Source of the DNA: Pezizomycotina sp. ARF18
Taxonomy: Eukaryota; Ascomycota
DNA: 64,000 nucleotides
Reading direction: 5' to 3'
Assembly (NCBI GenBank): GCA_002224055.1
Contig: AZLU01000022.1
Location: 124,001-188,000 of the forward strand
Shown: positions 25,760 through 37,654 of the stretch, piece after piece
Numbering within the stretch: the stretch's first letter is position 1
Layout of the letters: each line of letters starts with the position of its first letter
Translations under genes and position numbers: made by a program
The notes under the pieces: generated by a model
The model's database searches: none
The model's input: only the letters and a program-made list of their open reading frames with translations
What the model was told of the DNA's origin: nothing

Positions 25760-28700
25760 TCTTGTGAAGGAAAGAAAAGGACTTTTTGTAAAAGAAAAGG
25801 GAAAAAAAAAAAAAAAAACCTAAAGTGCTGTATACGGATCGCTGATTACCGTGTTCTGATTGGATGATACTGGACTCCTGGGGAGATGCTTCGCTATGCT
25901 ATCTTATTGGAAAAGAAAAAGAAGGCAGGTAGGAGAAGAGAGATGTTGAGTTGAGATGAGAGGACGAAAGAAATTTTCGCCTGCTACTTTTTTAATTTGC
26001 AAATTGATTACAAAAATTTGAATAAAAAAAAATTTTTTTTTTATCTTTTTTTTATTTTTATTTTATTATTTTGTGTGTGCGTTGTGAATTGGGTAAGGTA
26101 GTATAGTGTAGTAGTGGGAGGTGAGGTTTTGGTAGGTAGGAGGGAAAAAAAAGAGAAAGAGTAGAGTGAGGAGAGGGAAGGAAAAAATAAAAAAGGAAAA
26201 AAGGAAAAAAAAAAAAGAAAAGAAAAAAAGAAAAGAAGAGGGAAATTTATTTTCTTTTATTATTTTTTTTTTCTTTACTGGGGCTAGTGTGTTTTTTTTT
26301 CTCTTGTGTGAGTTAATTTACGCTGTTGATTGGGGGGGGGGGGAAAATTGAAGACAATTAAAATATTTCAATCGTAGTCGCGCTTCCTTCCTTTTCTCCG
26401 TCCCTTGGGGAATTTGCCATTATTATTATTATTATATTATTATTATTTATTATTTATTTTTGAGCGTGTTATCAGCCAATAAAGCTCAGACAGACCAGAG
26501 CAGAGCATAGAGATAGAGGAGAAGAAGGGATCATCTAGCTCAACCTCCAAGGGGGGGTTGTTCTCGATTCTCGAACGAGAAACTCTATCACCACCTCAGA
26601 CACATTGCAACCAGGAAAAGAAATAACTAATAAAGCAGGATTCTCTTCCCTTTTCCTCGCCTCGCCCCCCTTACATCATACGGTTTCTTCTTCCGCTCAT
26701 AGCATACATATGTTCTCCCCCGATGGTCTTCACTTGGAGAGCGGGAAGAAAAAGCAGCTCAAATAGCAGCTTGCAAAGCACATTCTACAGACCTTTCAGG
26801 AGGCTGGGGGGAAAGTGGCTTGCAGATGTCTACGAGCTTTGATCAATTAGATACCTTAACCCCCCTAAAAGCAATGTCCATCAATTACGGATCTTCTTTT
26901 TTCGGCGAAGGGCCAATAATGGAGAAACATCCAGAGGCCTGCAGATAATTCGCGGCCGGCAGATCCACTCATTGGTTCGATGCTCCGGAAGTGCAGGCCT
27001 CAGGAACCTCCCCCCCCCCCCACACTAAAAATTACGCAAGAGTCAACAAAGCGGAAGTCGCCTCGGCAGCGCTGAAAGTCCATTCTCCGCCAATGGCTAA
27101 TTCACAACTGGAAGTACGATTTTTGACAGTGTGAGGCTACAGGTTCACGATTCCTACGCCGACGGATGGCAAAATGAAAGGTTTGCCATGTTTTAACTTC
27201 TATTATATTTCTATTCGCCTTTGCCAATGCGTGCTTTGCGACTGACCTCGGATGTCGGGATCTGCAGGTTCTGCGCCACAGCTTCACCACCAGATATACT
27301 CAGCCGTCTTTGCGAACCGAACCGGCCGCAAAGCTACAGAATTGTTTCCAATACGCCGCAGCCGACCAACTTAATCAACCTCGATCTTTCTTTTACATGA
27401 AACCAAGCGTTCCATTCTTCGGAGACGGTTCTTAAACAATCGAACCGGATAGAGCTACCTCGGTCGGCTTCCCTCACTACACCCACCAGAGCTTTCTACC
27501 GTGGTTCAGCTGAGAGCCTTTCGAGGGGGGTTAAAGGAATTCAACCACCAAAAATAGTTTTGGGCAAGATACTTACGATTTCTCCATCTATCGCTTGCGA
27601 AAAAGTATATTTGCCGAGAAGCGCCCGTTTCGCAATTTGTTTATCCTGCACGGCACCGGCATTGTCCAAACAAACATTTTTCTACAGCAAACACACGAAT
27701 AGCAACAAGACGCTTTCCGCCATCGCAAGTAACTGTATGCAATGCGTGCAAAAAAAAAAAAATTTCTGTTCCTGTTGCGAAAGTGGAGCACTAACAGAAC
27801 AGGAATAATAATAATGAGGAAGAAACAAGGGTTCTCGCTGTTGCCAGGAACGAAGAAATGCCAGGATCTTATCAGTTCTTTTGGAACAATCTTTTGCGCA
27901 TAAACTAACGAAAAAGAATCTTTCTATAAGAATTCGTCCGACGAGCTCACAGAGTAAAGGCATCCATTTGTCCAGGATCAGTTGATAAAAAAAAATTTTT
28001 TTTTAATTATTTTCTTGCCCGTTACCCTGCTTTTCTCCCCTCGAAGTATCACGAGCAAAACGAACCAACCAAAACGTCTAGTTTCATTCAAAAAGCGAAC
28101 AGGGTTATTCCTTTCAATGCTTTGTCTCTCCTTATCGTTCCTTTTTTTTATTTTCCCATTCGAAGCTGGAGACTTCCGAGATTGAGACCGTTATGCTGCT
28201 TTTTACCGCCGAAGCCAATATTTCCATTTCTAATTGATCAACTTGCCTTAATATATTTACGGCGGATACGTATAATGTAACGATCAGGGCTATATTTTCT
28301 TTTTGTTATTCTTTTTGGACCCATTAAGACCTCTCCGGTTAATATCGCGCATCAATCGCCCCAACGCCCCGGCGATCTTAAGCGCCCCCCAATTTTAGCG
28401 CTCTCCGTACCTGCATTGCATGATGTGCGCCGTTGGACACACACACACCCACACAACTTGTCTTATCGCCCGGGCCTCCAACGGCGCGGATCGTATAAGT
28501 ATTAATATATTTATAAAACAGGGTGTTTTGCTATAAACGGAAACGTGATTGATCACGCCTTTGAGCTATATGCAAATTTAAAAAAAAAAAATTTTAGAGC
28601 AGCTAGCCGCTCGTGTTTCCAGCTGCTGCAAGTGCGATGTGTTTGGAACCATGCGGCTACCGCCCAGGGAAATTGATGTTTGCTTGTATTTTGGAAATAG

Positions 28701-29740
28701 AGATCACGTCATTTCAATTGCAATTGGGATTGAAACTTTTGAGCCCCGCGATTCGATGTAGAAATGCAGTGATTGTAAAAGAGGCTCTTATGAATTTGTT
28801 TCCCCTCCCCCTAACATCTCTCCGAACTTTGAAAGTGTTCATACAATTGCCTCGTATTTTTCGAGAATCTAGCCTGGTGGATCTTTGCACTTTGCTATTA
28901 CACAATTGCACAATCAATCACCTACCATCCCAATGACATTTTTCTATTATTTCCGTGGGATTATTCCAAAATATTCAAAGCTCAATGTCTAGCTCGCGTG
29001 ATAAGCTGGACTTTGAAAATGAGATATACCACTAAAAAACTAGAGAACCAAAATCGCCAAATTTTTTTTTTTTTTTTTTTTTTTTTCTCACGAAACCTAT
29101 TTTAGCGATAAAGTGAACCAAACCTTTTTTTACTCTGAAATCCTGTTGCCCAAGCTGCAGGCGAAATCGCGTCCACATTTATCAACAATCACCCCCAACT
29201 TTAAACTTCCAAAGTTGTTTCCATTACAACAAATACATTCCCCACATTGCAATTCCTCCCGATGGAGCTCCACCATCGACCATCACCACCACCACCACCA
29301 CCAAAAAATTAACCGTGCACTAACTACATCACTAGCAAAAAAATCCCAGGCAGCAAAAACCTTGTAGGAAAGAGGAAAATCCTTCGCGCATATATACGGC
29401 AGGAAAAATTAAAAAAAAACCCCCCACTACTATCTACCTACCACTCATACGCCAAGACGAAAAAACACCAACAATTACAGCAATTGAACCGCCAACCGTG
29501 AATCCTGGCCGTAGTATTTCTCTTCACGGCTACAACAGTAGAGTTTTTACGTTCATTGCGCCATTTTCACTTACCTCCATCCCCCATCCAAAGAACCGTA
29601 GATGGAGGGAAATAGCGGTTATAAAAATGCGGGGATACCCAACCACCACCTCTCCTCCCCATCATCACCACAGTAGTAAAAAACGAGTAAACGGCGACGT
29701 ATCTACTCCGTAACTTCCGCGCGCTCCCCGTACTCTCCAA
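25760..29740. other. Gene-free spacer
   Basis: No gene recognised. The left part (26000-26460) is extremely A/T-rich, with TTATTA repeats at 26419-26460 and a G11-like run near 26332. The middle and right parts are of mixed composition with short frames only. A T tract (29061-29086) and a CAC repeat (about 29282-29302) lie nearest the next gene. It probably includes promoter DNA for the plus-strand gene at 29744. Confidence 0.45.
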
Positions 29741-29743
29741 AAC

Positions 29744-31040
29744 ATGACGTCTCCCTCTACTACGACCGTCCCCGACTTCCAAAAACCCCTCACCCATACT
29801 TTCGGCCGCTCCCTCCTCCCGTACTTACCAATTCCCCCGCACACAGAAATAAACCACGGCTCCTTCGGTACCTACCCGCCGCCATCCACTCCATCCTCCT
29901 TTACTACCGCACCCTCGCGAGCAGCGTCCCGACCACTTTAACCGGCAGGGCTTTAAGCCGCCCCTCGACGCATCCCGCTCCTCCGTTTCGTCGCTCCTCA
30001 ATGTGGACGTAGACACGGTCGTTTTTATACCGAACGCGACGACGGGCGTGAATACGGTGCTGCGCAGGCTTGTGTTTTAAGAAGGGCGACGTTATATTGA
30101 GCTTTAGCACGATTACGGGGCGTGCGGGAAAGACGTGGCGTACATTGTGGACAGCACGGACGCGGAGAGTTACGTCGTTAGGCTTATGCTACCCGATGAG
30201 CGGCGACGAAGTGCTCGACGGCTTCCGCGGGGCGGTGGAGCAGTGCAAAAAGGAAGGAAACATCGTGGTCGCCGTGTTCGAGTAATATCCTCGCTGCCGG
30301 GCGTCCGCATGCCGTTCGAAAAGCTCGCGAAGCGTGCAGGAGGGAAGGATACTATCGCTCGTCGACGGCGCGCACGGGATCGGTCACGTACGCTGAACCT
30401 CGGAAAACTCCAGCCCGACTTCTTCGTCTCGAACTGCCACAAGTGGCTCTTCGTGCCGCGCGGGTGCGCCGTCCTCTACGTCCCGTTTGAAAAACCAACA
30501 CCTGATAACGACGAGTATACCGACGTCGCACTACTACGTCCCAAAACAACACCGGCGGGTTTTAACCCGCTGGGCGTGAGCGGGAAGAGTAATTCGTCGA
30601 GCAATATCGAATTCAACGGTACAGTCGACGCGTCGCATTTACTGCGTTGAGCGGCGATACGGTGGAGACGGGATGTGCTCGGCGGTGAAGAGCGGATATT
30701 GAAGTACGCCACGACCATCGCTTCCGCAGCCGGTCGTTATAATTTCCTCCATTTTACAGACTGACGTTATGACGTCGATAAATCAACGTCAGAAAACGGC
30801 CGGTGTTGTTTCGCTACGATACGATTACCATCAACGCTAAACAGAGCGAGGAGGAAAAAGGATGACGGAAGAGTATTTATTGAAGGTATGGTACGAGTAC
30901 GATACTTTCTTACCGTGTGTTTTCCACGGGGGTAGTTGGTGGGTTAGGGTTGCGGCGCAGGTTTATACGAGGAGAAGGATTTTGAGTGGGCGGGAAAAGT
31001 GATAAAGAGGTTTGCGAGGGTGTTAATGATGGACGTTTAA
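29744..31040 (+). CDS. Class-V aminotransferase-like PLP enzyme (Egt2/isopenicillin-N-epimerase-like)
   Basis: Pyridoxal-phosphate enzyme of aminotransferase class V, of the type annotated in fungi as isopenicillin N epimerase-like or hercynylcysteine sulfoxide lyase (Egt2, ergothioneine synthesis). Landmarks in order: INHGSFGTYP (about 29850-29880), the family N-terminal motif; VDVDTVVFIPNATTGVNTVL (about 30005-30062); SSLPGVRMPFEKL (about 30288-30325); LSLVDGAHGIGH (about 30351-30386), with the Asp that contacts the PLP ring nitrogen; and PDFFVSNCHKWLFVPRGC (about 30415-30470), with the Lys in HKW as the probable Schiff-base residue. The C-terminus has WWVRVAAQVY and DFEWAGKVIKRFARVLMMDV with stop at 31038-31040. 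Expected length about 430 residues matches. Several one-base frame changes occur. The stretch 30740-30860 is poorly matched and may hold an intron. Substrate cannot be deduced; neighbours give no pathway hint. Confidence 0.75.
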
Positions 31041-32500
31041 GAGGAGGGTGAAGGGGGGTTTAAGCTGTAGAAAGTTATGGGTTGTGGTGTATAAGTAGTG
31101 TGGAGGGGGTATGTATTGATATATTAGAGGAGGGAGAGGGTGTTGTGTGTGTAGAGACGATGGTATATGATATAAGTTTGATGATATATAGGAACGATAT
31201 GGCAAGATTTTCTTTACATTTGAAAAAAATGTTTGCTTCTATTCGGAAAAGGCGAAAAAAAAAAAAAAGAGGAAGAGGAAAGAGAAGAAGGTGATAAAGA
31301 CTTGAAAAGAGAGGCTAAAGAGTAAAAAAAAAACTCAGGACAAGAAGCAGAGTAGCTCTTTGTTTTTATCGCTTTTCCCCGGATAACTAGCTGCGAAAAA
31401 AGCAACGATACGATGGGGAGTTCAATGCTGAACTAGAAAAAGCCTTGGACAGAAACAAACTAAAAAAGCCGTCAAAATATTGGCCTTTTTACGTAATTAC
31501 CATCATAGATGGCGTTAACTCAGTACTAGGAGAAAACCGTGCTTTTGTCTGCACCGATTGAGGTATAAAAACGTCGCGTCGTACTGTCACCAATGCCTCG
31601 TTTGCCGATATAAGACGGGAGTTTTTCCCGGGAGGAAACGTCGAAACGATATCTTTTATCTTATCTTATCACCACGTGAGAGGATAAAAATACCGAGAAA
31701 ACAGATCTGACAATATTGGGCGTTGGAAAGAAAGGAGTATGTCTCGTACGCGTCTCCTGCGCAGATCGCAGTATCCCTCCCAAAAAAAAAAAACTGTTTG
31801 GATTCCGAAACGGGCTTAAGAAAATAAACGGACTCACACGCGCAGGACCAGAGAGCATCATGATTGCAGTGGGAGGTTTAACCACACATGTACTTTGACC
31901 CGGGCCTCGAACACACACAAGTAGACGTTCTACTAGTAAATATTAGACATGAAAGTGGGTTATGAGCCCGTAGACTTCCTACTGGCTCTCTGACCGTACG
32001 CATGTTGCGATGCATTTTTCTAAATTTTTTTTTTTTAATCGACGGAGCGCCTTACTCGCAAAAGTGCAGCGCTAAAAAGCGCATATGCACGCTAAACGCA
32101 ACGTCAAAAAAACGACAGCACAAAAGCGTATATTTTTCGCTCGACGAAATACATAGCGAAGCAGCGATTACATCGAACGATAAAATCCCATCGATTACGG
32201 GGTGATACTAAAAAGGCGCAGTACCGGCCACGTCAGTCGATAGTATTAATAATATTATAAAATACGGCGAAGTATCCACCGAATAATTTAAAAATAATAA
32301 CAAGAACAGGAAAAACGATCATAACAACGAGCACGCCTACGTACGCTCACATCTTCCAGTGCTCCAACAAATCTTGGCTTCATTGCTCTCTTAGAGCTCG
32401 GCTGGGAACTATGGTCTGTGCGGTGTGAAGTCATCTTTCTGCGGGCTTTGGCCGTATAATCCGTGAAGCGCCGGATCCAACAGCAGTGTTTTTATAGCAG
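31041..32500. other. Intergenic, no gene assigned
   Basis: Short frames only. A plus-strand stretch at about 32035-32205 has open, lysine- and serine-containing coding-like composition but no motif. A short plus-strand stretch at about 32508-32618 reads KPIDITTQEKVQSITDVMEK, which looks like a protein helix, but it is isolated. Confidence 0.35.
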
Positions 32501-32793
32501 TTCTGCGGGACTCAAAACCCATTGACATCACCACGCAGGAGAAAGTACAAAGCATAACGGACGTGATGGAGAAGGTCACGAAAGTGCAGTCGGGCTGCAA
32601 TTCACCCGAAAGGTAGCGAAGAAAAGGAGCTAGCGCTAGCCACGCTCAACACGAAGATCGCGTCTGCCTGCGCCTGCAACGCTGATGCTGCTGAGCCGTC
32701 CGAAAAGGTGGGTATCCACCTGGTTGCCCGTTAGCCACAAGGTCCACGAACTTAAGAGCACTTCCTAACATCTTTAAGAGGTATGGGAGTCAA

Positions 32794-32813
32794 CCCCCCC
32801 CCCCCCCCCCCCC
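32794..32813. repeat. Poly-C tract (20)
   Basis: Twenty consecutive C on the plus strand, unusual beside the A/T tracts that dominate this window. Confidence 0.9.
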
Positions 32814-33241
32814 AGGCCCATTGGTCGCCCAAAGGGCACAAACGACGAATGAGAACTGAGATGCAGTCGTGAGCTTCAACCTTCAAGGTCTCCCGATAAC
32901 TCCCCCGCAACGGTTACCCTGCCACTGGCAAGAGTCGACCGTAAAGACGGGCTGGGCAGGGTTCCGCAAATTACCACACTTGCGATACCTGCCACGGCTT
33001 TCCATCTTAACCGTCAATGCCCGCGGCGAGGGCGAAGTGCAACGAATATGGGTCTAAGCACCACGCCTCCCGCCGACCATAATACGGCAACCCCCCTTTG
33101 GCTGCAGCGTTCGCCGCGGGTAAATGCGTTTGCCCCAAAATTGCTTATTGAAAACACCATTGTAATGAGGACCGGAGATCTAGGGCTGCCAGAGGCAGAG
33201 GGGTGGCCATGAGCCCTTATGCGTACAATCGGGTGATATGC

Positions 33242-33243
<2 letters not shown>

Positions 33244-33288
<45 letters not shown>
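33244..33288. repeat. (AC)n microsatellite
   Basis: About 22 uninterrupted AC units. Confidence 0.95.
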
Positions 33289-33290
<2 letters not shown>

Positions 33291-33537
33291 GTGATGCCAT
33301 TACACTATCGAAAGCCCACACCGTCGCCGACTCCTTAACGTGTCCACTAAAGGAAGGCCATGTCCGAGAGGCTCAGACTCTCTCGTCCGACAGGTTGTAC
33401 AAGATTAGGATTCGCGCGCAGGCCATATCGCGACAGAATCACAAGCATCCGTACCGATCAGTAAGAAATAACGCCGACTGACCACCGCGCACGTTTTCAA
33501 CACAACTTGAGGGAAAGACTTTGAGAATCCTGTCAGC

Positions 33538-33538
<1 letters not shown>

Positions 33539-33574
<36 letters not shown>
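33539..33574. repeat. Poly-A tract (36)
   Basis: Thirty-six consecutive A. It lies at the right edge of the GC-rich patch, followed about 70 bases later by a short (GGATA)n run. Such an order could mark the 3' end of a retroposed LINE-like copy, but no reverse-transcriptase sequence is visible. Confidence 0.9.
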
Positions 33575-33578
<4 letters not shown>

Positions 33579-34340
33579 ATTATATATATGGTACTATTTT
33601 AAAACCGCGGGAGAGGGAAGTGGGACGTACTGTTGTTTAAGAACCCTGGATAGGATAGGATAGGAGACCGTAAGGCAACTTATTAAACAATACCTTAAAT
33701 TTAATACATACCCTTTATTAGACACGTGGGAGGAATATAAACTAATGCTTTATGTACGAGCGAAGAGACCGGAATTGGGATCATGGCAAATTAAGCTATA
33801 AACCCCTAGTACTCTGATTTTATAATAATTTAGCTACTAAGGTTACTAGTCGACCGTTGAGAATATATAACGTCCATAACGCCGGACCGATGGCTTAGGC
33901 GGCTAGTCAAAACCAACTATTATAATCAGGCGATGGCCGGGAAGAAAATAAGGATCCAGCCACGGCAAAGAGACAGGTAGGATAATATCCCATGATAACA
34001 ACGTGTAACAGTGACGTGATTATATATATTATATATATATATATAATGTATGAGCAATCGGAAAAACGATGCCGTCAATTCTTTATGCCCACAATCCTGT
34101 ACCGTTCGTTTCTTTTGTTCTGTGTTGCGGGGTGGCCGAATTAATCTTTCCCCTGCATCGTTGAATGCTGTTTAACCTAAGAAAGGCGGATATAATATGT
34201 ACGAACAAATGCGCATTCAAAGTGGCGATGTTGATGTATTTAATAAGTATTACACCGCCTGCTATTCCAAAGGCTAACATGGTGTTAAGGATAACGTTGG
34301 TATCCTCTGGTTCAGTACAAATATCCAGGAAACCTAACAC
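33575..34340. other. A/T-rich stretch, no gene
   Basis: Rich in TA steps, with a TATATA run near 34021-34045. A 99-codon minus-strand frame at 34083-34382 reads hydrophobic sequence, but it runs into a tandem repeat and has no recognised motif. Confidence 0.4.
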
Positions 34341-34343
34341 GTG

Positions 34344-34665
34344 CACGATAATGTAAAAAGGGCAACCTTTGCATTCTAGCATAGTTATAAATCTTCGTCC
34401 GAGATCTCTAACTAAGACTAAATGATTTTATCTCTAAACGTTATAATTGGACACAGCCTTAAAAAAATAAAGTACAAAAAGCCGTTGGCCTGTGTAACAC
34501 GATAATATAAAAGGATAATCTTTGTAAAAGATTAGCCTAGGTTAAATCTTTGTTCTGGATCCTTAACTGAGGCTAAATGGTTTTTATATCCAAACGCCAT
34601 GATTAGACACGGCTTTAAAAAAAAAAATGCAAAGAAGCCACTGGCCTGTGTGTATGATTGAAATA
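34344..34665. repeat. Two-copy tandem repeat, 154-bp period
   Basis: CACGATAATGTAAAAAGG at 34344 recurs as CACGATAATATAAAAGG at 34498. CTAACTAAGACTAAATG recurs as TTAACTGAGGCTAAATGG, and AAGCCGTTGGCCTGTGT as AAGCCACTGGCCTGTGT. Most differences are C/T or G/A. The right boundary is approximate. Confidence 0.7.
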
Positions 34666-34977
34666 TTATACAGATATTTTCTCAATAAGAAATGTAGTTG
34701 TCGGTGGAGAGTCGATATAGGCTACTTTGAGGGCATCAAACATTATAAAAGGAATATCCATGGACGACAATTAAATTTTTTTTAACTTCACTTTTCAACC
34801 TCAGCGGATTCCTAGCGGTCAACATTTCACAACGGCAAAAATCATCTTTTACAATACTACCAACAAGAATTTCTCTTTAACTTTATACCATCTCCCCATT
34901 GATACATTGCTTCGCACGTTTTGCGCTATCACAACCCGGCTCTTTTTTTTTTTTGATTTCAGTATCATACTCGATTG

Positions 34978-35178
34978 AAGACTTTATGGCGGGAGCCTCG
35001 TTGCCAGCGCAGCTCTTTGCAGCGCTATTCCTCCTATTCACCACTTCGACAATTTCCCAATTCCGACAGACGCAGTTCAGCATGTTGCGCCTCTTGGTGG
35101 ACTCTACTTGCGCGTGAGAATAGGCGTAGTACGACAGTCGAACCGGGGGAGGGGAAGCGGCCACCCCAGCGATGAATT
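34978..35178 (+). other. Possible coding island (unidentified)
   Basis: A GC-richer plus-strand stretch stays open in more than one frame. One frame reads PPIHHFDNFPIPTDAVQHVA then PLGGLYLRVRIGVV and ends at a stop near 35178. Another starts MAGASLPAQLFAALFLLF, which resembles a signal peptide. I cannot choose between them and recognise no family. Confidence 0.25.
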
Positions 35179-35496
35179 GTGAGTCGTTTCCCCTCTTTTT
35201 ATGCTTTAAATAATTTAATGATAAAATTGAAACGTATAACATACTGATAACGAATGAATTCCTCAAATCAAGGTCGCTCTTGGGAGCTTATAAAGAAAGA
35301 GTCACAGGAACAGTGGAAGAGGAACTGCTTAGTCGACTATTTATATTAAACTGACACTTTCCGTACCTAGGTGCTCAGTGCACGGTAAGTATACATTTCC
35401 AGCAAAAAATAATATATAGAAAAAAAAAAAAGATACGTTTGCCCCATAGAGTGATATTTCGCCAAATGGGCTAACATTTCTCTCGCCAATATCTAG

Positions 35497-35724
35497 AAAG
35501 GAGGAGATCAACCGTATAGGTCCCCGGAATGGTGCTATACACTCACTGGCTGCTTATGGAAGCCAGGCAAACATTTGGACGGCCACCCCAAGGAACATAA
35601 ACAACAAACTATGGAAGACCTTTATGCGCGAATACTTAATGAGGACTATCTACTACACCAACCAGCTTCTCATTCAATTAATCATAGTGGTCCTGATTCT
35701 GATGATGATGCAATTATACAGTAA
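35497..35724 (+). CDS. Possible terminal exon of an unidentified protein
   Basis: After a branch-like CTAAC (35471) and an acceptor ATCTAG, a 75-codon frame reads KGGDQPYRSPEWCYTLTGCL, WKPGKHLDGHPKEHKQQTME, DLYARILNEDYLLHQ, then an acidic end (PDSDDDAIIQ) and stop at 35722-35724. The composition and polar, ordered character look like real protein. Upstream, ERVTGTVEEELLSRLF (about 35300-35347) and a GTAAGT donor at about 35385 could be earlier exons. Family not recognised. It may be a remnant, since the surroundings are A/T-rich and repeat-laden. Confidence 0.35.
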   Translation, partial: KGGDQPYRSPEWCYTLTGCLWKPGKHLDGHPKEHKQQTMEDLYARILNEDYLLHQPASHSINHSGPDSDDDAIIQ

Positions 35725-37654
35725 AAACCACAAAACTATTATGTGGAATTTTTTGGTTTTTTTTTTCTTTTATATTAGCGTTAGCGTATATAGGTATATA
35801 TGTACGCGCATGTATTCTTTTGGTTTTTTTTTTTTTGGAGAATCTTGTGCTTTTGTGCGGCAATGTTAGGTAGTATATGTGTTGTAAGCGTATAAAATTT
35901 TTATTATTATTTTTGTCAGGCGCATCCGGGCGTGCCATGCCGAATGTGGACCTTCCTTAATGCCATGGCCTGCCACTGGCCAACTGACAAAAAGGTAGAC
36001 GAGTGAACAAGCCACTTGTTCGCTCGCAGCACGCTACATAAGGTAGGTGGGAGACGGCACTGCACGCCCAGCTGCGTGCAGCCTCTTGTAAGGAGCCGCG
36101 CTGCCTTACAATAGTATATAGGGAAGCCTTAGCTATATAGTTAGTATATTAGGTCTTAATAGTACTCTTAGTAGCGTTAATAAGGAGCTATAGCTAGGGC
36201 TATTTCTAAACGGAGACTTTATATAGGCGTCCTTTGTTCTGGTATTTTAGAGTTGAAGGGGGTGTTGTTGATAAAAGGGGTATGTAGGCAGAATCTATCT
36301 CCCAAGAGATTGTCCTCTGTGAGTGAGGAAAAAGGGGTAAGGTGAGATATATATATATCAGGAAAGATATAAATTGACTCTAAGTCTTTACCGAGGTTAT
36401 TGCCCGGCCAGTTGAGGCCTTGAACGTCCTCACTCCAACAACAGGGGGACCCTATAAAATAATACTGTTTTATTAAGAGATAGTCTATTTCTGGCACGAT
36501 AGCTATTAAGGCTTTTGTTATGCGTGCTTTCTTTACCTAGGCGTTAGGCTTAAATATAATAGTTAGCTAGCTATAGTGATATCTGAGCGCGTTAATATTA
36601 TCTAATATGTTAATAAAATGGAGTTTGTTGATTATAATCTTTATAATCGATAAGCTTTTGTTAGGATGTATGTATATAGGGGCCCGAAGCTAAGATAGTG
36701 CTCGGGAATGGCTATTTATTTATTTTTTTTATATGGTAGCTACCGTTGTCTTAGTAACTGGCTCGCTGGCCGGTACTGGCTCGCAGGATGGTGCCCCACG
36801 TTAAAAGCTTATTATTTATTATTAATAAAACAATAAGTTTATATATTATTAATATTTTTTGAATAGAGATATATAATTAGGTGGATATTTATTATTATTG
36901 TTGAGTATTCGCGAACAGGATGAGTTGTTGATGCCAGTGGGAATAGTTCGCGCCATCCCGGAGAGGGTCGGTAACCCTCTACCGAGCTCGATGAGTCTCC
37001 GTAAGTATTCGACATCTTTATGATGGTTTTAATAAGATTAGGGGTAATTGTGAATGTTATGATTCAGGGTTGAGGATTCTTTAAAGGGTTTTACGGTTCG
37101 AGAGGAGTTATCGAGGGTTAAGAATTGAGGATTCTAATTATTTCTCCATCTCGAGGTCTCGAGCCGGTCCTTTTGAACCCTGATGTTACCGGTAGATCAA
37201 TTGGATGAGTCTTGAGACTCTTGATCTGTTGATAATGGCCTTCTTGTTACTGATTTTGAAGAGATGTTCGTCTCGAGCAGACGGTTCTAGGTAAGGTATT
37301 AGATGCGTGTTCGAGCCTCTAGTAGGTTCGCCGAGCGCGTCTTCGAATTATGGTTTCCTTCGCCGTCTTTAGTAAGATCCTCGATGGTTCTTGATGAATC
37401 TGACGGTGGAGGAGCCTCTTTGGACTTCGAGCGCGTATTTCTGGCGAATGAGGATATAGAGGGGCCTGCGGAGGCCGGTGGGGGTTCGACGGAGGTCGAG
37501 TGGCGGCCCGGTTAGCCTCTTCGAGTCGCCTTATTTCTTTCTTCCACTCATCGATGAGTTCGAAGCTAGGCTTCGCTGTTTTAAGATAAGGGGTTTTATG
37601 AAGTCAGCATAGTAGTACTGCTTCTCGTGTTGACTATTCGCGAACAGGATGAGT

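Larger units (their letters stand above)
32600..33540. other. GC-rich patch with simple repeats, unidentified
   Basis: More GC-rich than both flanks. It contains a run of 20 C (32794-32813) and an (AC) run of about 22 units (33244-33288), and it abuts a 36-base A tract. Open stretches exist in all frames (for example VNAFAPKLLIENTIVMRTGD near 33119-33178) but no family is recognised. It might be a fragment of a transposable element or a decayed gene. Confidence 0.3.

Noticed and set aside
31214-31405. Ser/Phe-rich and Lys/Arg-rich frames on opposite strands
   Set aside because: Products of a purine-rich low-complexity stretch, not of a gene.
33244-33288. Regular repeats considered as a CRISPR array
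   Set aside because: A dinucleotide microsatellite without spacers, in a eukaryotic sequence.
33014-33289. Minus-strand frame beginning with Cys-Val repeats
   Set aside because: The CV run is only the translation of the (AC)n microsatellite.
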